Positions 15,352-19,851 of a DNA stretch of 19,851 nt are shown one piece after another. The stretch is from the NCBI GenBank assembly GCA_937919945.1, contig CALESY010000148.1, positions 1 to 19,851 of the forward strand, given 5' to 3'. The first letter of the stretch is position 1, and each line of letters begins with the position of its first letter. The stretch comes from an uncultured Chitinophagaceae bacterium. Lineage in GTDB: Bacteria > Bacteroidota > Bacteroidia > Chitinophagales > Chitinophagaceae. The position numbers and the translations under genes were made by a program. Below the pieces are notes generated by a model. It saw only the letters and a program-made list of their open reading frames with translations, was not told the DNA's origin and searched no databases.

Positions 15352-15979
15352 TATCTACTGCTAAGGCTTTAGCAAGAAATATATTCTTGATGATATTGAG
15401 GCTACAAAAAAGATAATTCCATAATAAACTTATCATGTTATAATCCTGCACTTCTATTATTTGTGCAAATAGAAATATAAAAAATACCCCAGATGCGTAA
15501 ACTAAGAAAGCTACGTTAACCCAAAAAAATGAAGAATGCTCAATGAAATCTTGTTCTGGTTCTTTTATTTGTTTGTAGAATCCTGCTATTGAATAAATAA
15601 TGTAGTATAAATAGAAAATAGCTCCGGCTGAAAGATTAACTCTAAAAACATCAAAAGGTATTGATGTATTATATGGACGGATGAAGATCGTATGAATAAG
15701 GAATAGTAATATCCCTATAGCAAATGTGGCATAATAAGTGGCATTAACTCTATATAACTGCCTATAGAATACTGATATCAGACAAAACTCAACAATCAGG
15801 AAAGTATTTTCTATCCCTGGTACATGTAAGTTGCTTTTCTTTAGTAAAAAAGTACCCAAATCAAAAAAAAGACACATTACGGTATACCACCATAAAATAG
15901 GCTTGGTTCTCCTTCCGAAAATAATTGGAAAGATGTGTGAAATATTCGAAGCAAACTTGAATATTATGGTATAAGGCAT
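15332..15979 (-). CDS. Seven-helix membrane protein, probable sensor partner of the kinase
   Basis: A 215-residue, strongly hydrophobic protein with about seven predicted helices, roughly at 5-22, 28-44, 57-75, 82-100, 115-133, 150-172 and 182-203. It has no recognisable catalytic motif. Proteins of this general type are often encoded directly before kinases in Bacteroidota, and I infer a sensing role from this and from the 20-nt overlap with the kinase gene. The gene is much more A+T-rich than the kinase (15601-15660 has 18 G+C in 60, against 33 in 60 at 15001-15060), which exceeds what hydrophobic codons readily explain. It starts 9 nt after the stop of the upstream 147-residue gene. The ligand is unknown. 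Confidence 0.8.
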   Translation of the reverse strand: MPYTIIFKFASNISHIFPIIFGRRTKPILWWYTVMCLFFDLGTFLLKKSNLHVPGIENTFLIVEFCLISVFYRQLYRVNATYYATFAIGILLFLIHTIFIRPYNTSIPFDVFRVNLSAGAIFYLYYIIYSIAGFYKQIKEPEQDFIEHSSFFWVNVAFLVYASGVFFIFLFAQIIEVQDYNMISLLWNYLFCSLNIIKNIFLAKALAVDNGSVKR

Positions 15980-15988
15980 TCCATGTTG

Positions 15989-16432
15989 TTATGGATACAG
16001 ATTACTCAAATCATAAAACTTCACTGTTCCCGCACCTATGGCCTTGAAGATGATATCATATTCATTCTCTGCATTCCTAGCTTTAAAGAATTCAAAACGT
16101 TCTGCGTTCATAAGCTGCCTGATGCCTTTAAACAGTGGGATAGAATAATACACAGTCGTTTCAAGCATCTCTACCAGTGTTACAGTAACGTCATTATTTG
16201 ATGTGTCGTTCTCATCCATTTCAAAGCGAAGACGGTGTGTATTGCAATTAGTGTGTTGTATCAGATTATTTATTGTTGCCCATGTAACAGATGTGGGTGC
16301 GTGCAATGGCGAAGCGGTACCCCAAAAGTTTGTATGATAATCCTCGAAAGTGGATTGTGATATTTCGTGGTTGTTGGCAATTTCCAACTGGTCTGCAGGA
16401 TTGTTACAATCGTATTTACGCTCGTTGCTCAT
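15989..16432 (-). CDS. Hypothetical protein, first gene of the kinase operon
   Basis: A 147-residue soluble protein without signal peptide or membrane segment. It starts MSNERKYDCNNPADQ and contains many Asn, Asp and Thr residues in its first half. The second half has a beta-rich core (VTVTLVEMLETTVYYSIPLF) followed by a helix. I do not recognise the family. Its stop is 9 nt before the start of the seven-helix gene, so it is probably the first gene of the operon that continues to the kinase and response regulator. A link to signalling is inferred from position only. The upstream region has a possible promoter and several hairpins. Confidence 0.72.
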   Translation of the reverse strand: MSNERKYDCNNPADQLEIANNHEISQSTFEDYHTNFWGTASPLHAPTSVTWATINNLIQHTNCNTHRLRFEMDENDTSNNDVTVTLVEMLETTVYYSIPLFKGIRQLMNAERFEFFKARNAENEYDIIFKAIGAGTVKFYDLSNLYP

Positions 16433-16451
16433 AATAGTAGTTTGTTTTTTA

Positions 16452-16483
16452 TAAAGATAATAGAAGCATTAACGTTTATGCAA
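16452..16483 (-). promoter_or_regulatory. Candidate promoter of the kinase operon
   Basis: Reading the - strand, TTG (16483-16481) is followed after 21 nt by TATCTTTA (16459-16452), one mismatch from the -7 consensus TAnnTTTG. The spacing fits the usual TTTG-N19-21-TAnnTTTG arrangement, and the box lies 19 nt before the ATG at 16432. Confidence 0.42.
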
Positions 16484-16520
16484 CTGTCTGTTGCTATTTC
16501 GCGTAGCATTCGCACTAAAA

Positions 16521-16536
16521 TGCGTATTTCTACGCA
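16521..16536. repeat. 6-bp perfect hairpin or operator-like palindrome
   Basis: TGCGTA (16521-16526) and TACGCA (16531-16536) are perfect complements around TTTC. A further GCGTAG at 16501-16506 also complements CTACGC at 16530-16535. The cluster lies about 40-70 nt upstream of the candidate promoter of the kinase operon and could be a regulator site. Confidence 0.4.
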
Positions 16537-16673
16537 ATACTAAATCCGTATTTCCGCTCTTGTGCAGCGGGTGTCAAGGTTGCAATTTTACACGCTACGT
16601 ACACAACATACACCAAAAAACACCCACCATGTTCTCCCCGGCTTTTTATATACAACAGGATAATACACCCCTA

Positions 16674-16716
16674 CATGCCGCTATGCGGTATGGCCCTGCC
16701 CCTTCGGGGGTGGGGT
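16674..16716 (+). repeat. Two back-to-back hairpins, the second with a UUCG tetraloop
   Basis: The first hairpin pairs CATGCCGC (16674-16681) with GCGGTATG (16685-16692) around TAT. The second starts at the next base. It pairs 16693-16702 with 16707-16716 over ten positions (three G-U wobbles) around the stable C(UUCG)G tetraloop (loop 16703-16706). The wobbles mean that it folds well only as + strand RNA. A T-rich stretch follows. It lies 57 nt upstream of the ATG at 16774. It may be a REP-like palindrome, an attenuator, or the end of a small RNA. Confidence 0.55.
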
Positions 16717-16773
16717 TTGATTATATACCCTATTTGTTTTGAATGATTTTTAATAATAACTAAACAGCCAATT

Positions 16774-18072
16774 ATGAAAAACCAATTACTGTTATTACTC
16801 GCCTTACTGCTCTTTACAGGTGCAGCAGCACAATCAATCAGTTTCGAGAAAAAACGCGACACCATCAAGGTAGCGAAGGGTGAAATTATAGAGCATACTA
16901 TTAAGATAAAATGTGAGGGCTGCTACGACAAGCAAAATTTCTCTGCTGACCTGTACGCTATAGACTATCCTGAAGAACTCATCAGCCTGACAACCAAGAA
17001 AAAAGATATGACTGTTCTTGCAGACAAGCCTTTTGAGCTGACCCTGCTTGTGAAGGGTAAAGACACTATGTTTGGTAAGTTGGTAGAAGTAACACTGGAA
17101 AATAAAACTACCCGCAAGGACAATGATAAAACCATGTATGTCTACATTCAGGAAAAATCTGATAATAAAAAAGCTGTGCGCAGGGCAAACGAAAACAGGC
17201 TGATGTATCTGAATGCAGGAACATTTGATTTTCTGGAATCAAAAATCAACTACGTAGGGCATGTAAATATTTTTGCCCCCAATGCCACCATCGAAAAAGA
17301 TACCCGTTTCGGATTCAATACAGGTATTATGAAGCTGAATTACTGGATGAATAATGCAACGGTAGATACACTGATGCAGCAACGCAGGTATCAGAATGTT
17401 TCACTCAATCCTTTGAAGCCATTAGATAGCGGAGGTAAATACTTACGACAATCCAATACGTACACCACGCGCATCAAAAATACAGTATATAGCTTTTATG
17501 CACAGCCTATGATTGATATCATAGAAAAAGGCAGCAGTGACGCACAGATATACTTTCACCTGCACGCAGAGTTATTGGTAAGCAGGTACGAAGCAAAAAC
17601 AACATTGGTAAACAACCAGACTGACACCAATGTATATGCAGGTAATGAAAACGGAAGGGATATTGGGCTGCGCGACTACCTGCCTGCAGAGGTAGTATAT
17701 AACAGAACCTATCTGAACGGTTACTTTGGCGGTGGATTTACATTCAACTGCATACCCTGGAAAGAAGGTACGTTCTTCTTTCAGCCTACTTTTGGCGTAA
17801 CGACAGACCATCCTTACGATGTTCAACGCACTTTATTATCGGGCATGCCACGCCCTGTAAACAGAGTATGGAGTGGATTCTATTTAGTTCGTGCATATTA
17901 TACGCATACATTATCTGCCGATGCCAGTGTGATACTGGGTACAGATATTCGTGGCCTACTGCCCACTTTCGACCCGGCCTATGCAGCCTATGTTGGCGTC
18001 AACCTGTCGGTGGGAGCAGCTATGAAGTTGATAGGAGTGAACACGGGTGGTGATGAAAAGAAAAAAGAATAA
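16774..18072 (+). CDS. Secreted hypothetical protein, possible outer-membrane protein
   Basis: A 432-residue exported protein with a signal peptide at about 1-19 (ending GAAA before Q20). Residues about 20-130 look like an Ig-type beta domain with CEGC. The stretch from about 145 on is rich in alternating aromatic/hydrophobic and polar residues (YFGGGFTFNC, FFFQPTFGV, GFYLVRAYY), which would suit an outer-membrane beta-barrel. The C-terminus is charged (GGDEKKKE) and lacks the usual terminal aromatic of a barrel, so this assignment is uncertain. There is no T9SS sorting domain and no lipobox. I do not recognise the family. The hairpin pair at 16674-16716 lies in its likely leader. It may be transcribed separately from the lipoprotein gene, which is 345 nt downstream. 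Confidence 0.82.
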   Translation: MKNQLLLLLALLLFTGAAAQSISFEKKRDTIKVAKGEIIEHTIKIKCEGCYDKQNFSADLYAIDYPEELISLTTKKKDMTVLADKPFELTLLVKGKDTMFGKLVEVTLENKTTRKDNDKTMYVYIQEKSDNKKAVRRANENRLMYLNAGTFDFLESKINYVGHVNIFAPNATIEKDTRFGFNTGIMKLNYWMNNATVDTLMQQRRYQNVSLNPLKPLDSGGKYLRQSNTYTTRIKNTVYSFYAQPMIDIIEKGSSDAQIYFHLHAELLVSRYEAKTTLVNNQTDTNVYAGNENGRDIGLRDYLPAEVVYNRTYLNGYFGGGFTFNCIPWKEGTFFFQPTFGVTTDHPYDVQRTLLSGMPRPVNRVWSGFYLVRAYYTHTLSADASVILGTDIRGLLPTFDPAYAAYVGVNLSVGAAMKLIGVNTGGDEKKKE

Positions 18073-18417
18073 CAATTAGTCAGTAATTATCTCCATGTTG
18101 TCATGCGTGAATTAGTCGCCATGCATTGTCGCGTACACCCAAAAAAATAATTGATAAAAACAATTGAAACAGGCTATATATCTATGTTTTAATAGTTCAG
18201 TTACTCCTCAACTGCATCTCATGCACCCAAAAATGAGCGCATAATAAAATACCCTGCTTGTTTGTATAGAGTAGTTTAGCCAACGGCAACGCTCCGCAAT
18301 AAGCAGCAACGATATTTTTTTGTTTGTTTTGTTTGGAAGGGGCGGTTCACCGCCCTTTATTATTCTCAATATGTAACGCAGAACAAAATTGTTTCATCAC
18401 TAAAAACTATTGAGAAT
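18073..18417. other. Intergenic region with a late terminator and possible small RNA
   Basis: 345 nt without a credible gene. An inverted repeat CTGCTT (18254-18259)/AAGCAG (18301-18306) encloses a small GCC-AAC-GGC hairpin and is followed by seven T at 18315-18321. A strong terminator lies at 18337-18361, about 265 nt after the preceding stop. The motif CACCCAAAAA occurs twice (about 18136 and 18224). A small RNA or a long 3' UTR is possible. Confidence 0.4.
18337..18361 (+). terminator. Strong intrinsic terminator before the lipoprotein gene
   Basis: AAGGGGCGG (18337-18345) pairs with CCGCCCTTT (18350-18358) around TTCA over nine pairs, with one G-U wobble, followed by ATTATT. It lies 265 nt beyond the stop at 18072 and only 57 nt before the ATG at 18418. 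Confidence 0.75.
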
Positions 18418-18418
18418 A
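18361..18418 (+). promoter_or_regulatory. Inverted repeat whose right arm ends at the start codon
   Basis: TATTCTCAATA (18361-18371) and TATTGAGAATA (18408-18418) are perfect 11-bp complements separated by 36 nt. The right arm ends on the A of the start ATG of the lipoprotein gene. If both arms are in the mRNA, the stem would hide the ribosome entry site. Alternatively, the two arms could be half-sites for a DNA-binding protein. Confidence 0.55.
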
Positions 18419-19548
18419 TGAAAAAGTTATTGACGTATTTAGTTGCCATTAACGCCATCATCTGGCTCACTGCCTGCCCGCCAAAACCCAAGGGCATCAA
18501 AATGTTTGAAGCATCGCAAATGCGTGCCGCGCCAGGCGAACGCATAGACCTTACATGGCAATATGAAGAGGGTAGTACAATAGCCAAACAAATGCTCTAC
18601 CTGCACCGCCTTTCTTTTTATGGCATACAGAAAGATTCTATCATACTGGAGCGTACACAAAGGGTAGCCAACTTCAGCTATGCCGGTGCAGTAAGTGTAC
18701 AATTAGTTGCCATTGAAGACAACGATAATAAAACGAGGTACAGTGCTATCTTAGAAGTGAAATCTGAAAGAGAGCAATTTATGAAAGCCACATTGCGCTC
18801 TTCATCGCCTGACAGGCCTTATATGGGCTATAAAAAAATAAGGGGAGGTGGCTTTGAAGGTGCTGTCAACATCGAGTTCACCAATTATATAGCCTTCTAC
18901 AATCGTAGTGGTGTGGATAACCCACAAAGGCCTGCAGAAATAAAAATAGATGATATAGTAGGTGTTTTCCCTCCTGGTACCAGTGATATTTTCAGGGGGC
19001 GCACAAGGGTAGATGGTAACACATTTACCTTATTGCAAGGACCCGACTTTCCGCTGAACGTACCCGGTAATATAGATGGAGGTGCTTCCAATCTTATAAT
19101 ATATGGAGGTGCCATAGTGTATGGTTATTCAGAAACCAAAACTTACAAAACAGGAGATGGTGAGACTGTTTTTTACAAAGATACAGATGAGCCGCAACCT
19201 GTATTTATTGCCATACCATGTTTGTATCTGCCAACGCGCAATGAGGTGCATATATCAGATATTCAGTTGGGTAATACACTACAGGGGCTAGTTACAGCCG
19301 CTAACTACTACAATAGCGTGTCGCTGTTTGGTAGTGGCAATACGGGTGTAACAAGTATACAGGTTGCTAATTTTTCATCGCCTGTCCCTACTGTGTCAGG
19401 AGATGTGAAGGGTGCAGTAACTATCTTCCCAAGTGGTACAGATATACAATCAACTTTTTCTGTTAATGTGGATGAAATAAAATTTAATATGGATTTGGTA
19501 GCAGATAATGCATTATTCAATTATTTGTTGCAACCGCAAAACAGGTAG
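18418..19548 (+). CDS. Lipoprotein of unknown function
   Basis: A 376-residue lipoprotein. The signal peptide ends with the lipobox LTAC (residues 17-20), so C20 becomes lipid-modified, and the mature protein starts CPPKPKG. The rest is beta-rich with no membrane helix. A first part (about 25-115) is Ig-like. The middle contains RGGGFEGAVNIEFTNYIAFY and a Gly-rich stretch, and the last third has many small polar residues. I do not recognise the family and see no catalytic motif. The protein should sit at the outer membrane facing the periplasm or the surface. An inverted repeat overlaps its start codon and a terminator lies 57 nt upstream, so transcription or translation is probably controlled independently of the preceding gene. 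Confidence 0.82.
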   Translation: MKKLLTYLVAINAIIWLTACPPKPKGIKMFEASQMRAAPGERIDLTWQYEEGSTIAKQMLYLHRLSFYGIQKDSIILERTQRVANFSYAGAVSVQLVAIEDNDNKTRYSAILEVKSEREQFMKATLRSSSPDRPYMGYKKIRGGGFEGAVNIEFTNYIAFYNRSGVDNPQRPAEIKIDDIVGVFPPGTSDIFRGRTRVDGNTFTLLQGPDFPLNVPGNIDGGASNLIIYGGAIVYGYSETKTYKTGDGETVFYKDTDEPQPVFIAIPCLYLPTRNEVHISDIQLGNTLQGLVTAANYYNSVSLFGSGNTGVTSIQVANFSSPVPTVSGDVKGAVTIFPSGTDIQSTFSVNVDEIKFNMDLVADNALFNYLLQPQNR

Positions 19549-19626
19549 TCATTCTATTTGCCCCTGATGAACAAGCAAACTTCCCGTATGCCATGGTCGG
19601 CAGCGGGATTTTTGTTTACAGCAACT

Positions 19627-19634
19627 TACCTTTG
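19627..19634 (+). promoter_or_regulatory. Exact -7 box close to a start codon
   Basis: TACCTTTG matches TAnnTTTG exactly and ends 5 nt before the ATG at 19640. A TTTG at 19611-19614 is present but only 12 nt upstream, which is too close for a standard -33. The transcript would start at or within a few bases of the ATG. Confidence 0.55.
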
Positions 19635-19639
19635 CAGCG

Positions 19640-19851
19640 ATGGACAAACAACAAGAAACAGAAGTACACAAACAACTGATAGACATCAGCATCAAATCGC
19701 ATATACAATCGTTGGTAACAGAGGGGCAGATAACCGATGGAGATTTTTATCTGAACGATGCGGGGGACAAAATGATAGACATAACCGACGATGCGGGTGA
19801 TGTTATTGTATTCAACTACACACAGGGCAAGCTGTATAGTTATGCCGGCAG
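19640..19851 (+). CDS. Acidic hypothetical protein (partial, 3' end outside window)
   Basis: An open frame from ATG 19640 reaches the window edge with at least 70 residues. It starts MDKQQETEVHKQLIDIS and continues with an acidic stretch rich in DG, DAGD and ITDDAGD, then FNYTQGKLYSYAG. There is no signal peptide or lipobox, so the protein is probably cytoplasmic. I do not recognise it. A longer overlapping + frame (19558-19800) is rejected because its composition is poor and it ends early, whereas this frame has regular codon use and an exact -7 box directly in front of its ATG. Confidence 0.72.
   Translation, partial: MDKQQETEVHKQLIDISIKSHIQSLVTEGQITDGDFYLNDAGDKMIDITDDAGDVIVFNYTQGKLYSYAG

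Larger units (their letters stand above)
16433..16773. other. Divergent intergenic region with several hairpins
   Basis: 341 nt between the starts of the kinase operon (-) and the secreted-protein gene (+). It holds the candidate promoter at 16452-16483, a TGCGTA-TTTC-TACGCA hairpin (16521-16536) and a tandem hairpin pair (16674-16716). A 252-nt open frame on the + strand (16491-16742) runs through these structures, looks like a translated palindromic element, and is not accepted as a gene. Confidence 0.5.

Noticed and set aside
16491..16742. 83-residue + strand frame upstream of the secreted-protein gene
   Set aside because: It reads through several hairpins and yields a sequence (MRYGPAPSGVGF) typical of translated palindromic elements. 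It has no supporting promoter or family.
19558..19800. 80-residue + strand frame at the right end
   Set aside because: It overlaps the better frame from ATG 19640, which runs open to the window edge with regular codon use and has an exact -7 box before its start.

Overview
The window looks like chromosomal DNA of a Bacteroidota bacterium, most likely of the Chitinophagaceae/Chitinophagales type. I base this on family knowledge and not on a database search. The signs are several C-terminal type IX secretion (T9SS type A) sorting domains with PNPNxGxF motifs, ELWxxDGT-repeat and SBBP-repeat secreted proteins, -7 promoter boxes of the Bacteroidota form TAnnTTTG, few purine-rich ribosome binding sites, and roughly 40 % G+C. 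No rRNA, tRNA, CRISPR array, transposase, phage gene or defence system is visible.

Layout. Positions 1-6358 hold T9SS cargo genes on the + strand: the tail of one, a 770-residue Ig/PKD-like adhesin with a TTG start, and a 1249-residue protein with seven SBBP-type repeats and Ig-like domains. Positions 6512-8364 hold small genes: a secreted hypothetical (+), a YjdJ-like GNAT acetyltransferase (-), a periplasmic thioredoxin-fold protein with WCGPC (-) and a 67-residue hypothetical (-). Positions 8675-12147 hold two tandem paralogous ELWxxDGT-repeat T9SS cargo proteins, each with nine repeat units and each followed by an intrinsic terminator.

Positions 12252-13920 hold a TetR-family repressor followed by three short genes: a four-helix cytochrome-b-like membrane protein, a DUF3817 membrane protein and a small HMA-like protein. 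Two matching palindromes, one before the repressor and one before the three-gene set, suggest that the repressor controls both. Positions 13922-16432 on the - strand form a probable four-gene signalling operon: a soluble hypothetical, a seven-helix membrane protein, a HisKA_3 histidine kinase with almost no input domain of its own, and a NarL/LuxR-type response regulator. The membrane protein may supply the sensing that the kinase lacks. Positions 16774-19851 (+) hold a secreted protein that may be an outer-membrane protein, a lipoprotein, and the start of an acidic hypothetical cut by the window end.

Most of the window is ordinary for this lineage, and I do not see a clear new biological system. 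The best leads are the predicted TetR regulon, the kinase operon with a sharp base-composition change at its 20-nt gene overlap and an altered ATP-binding motif, the paired nine-unit repeat proteins with a strongly conserved secretion domain, and structured non-coding DNA at 16521-16716 and 18241-18418.
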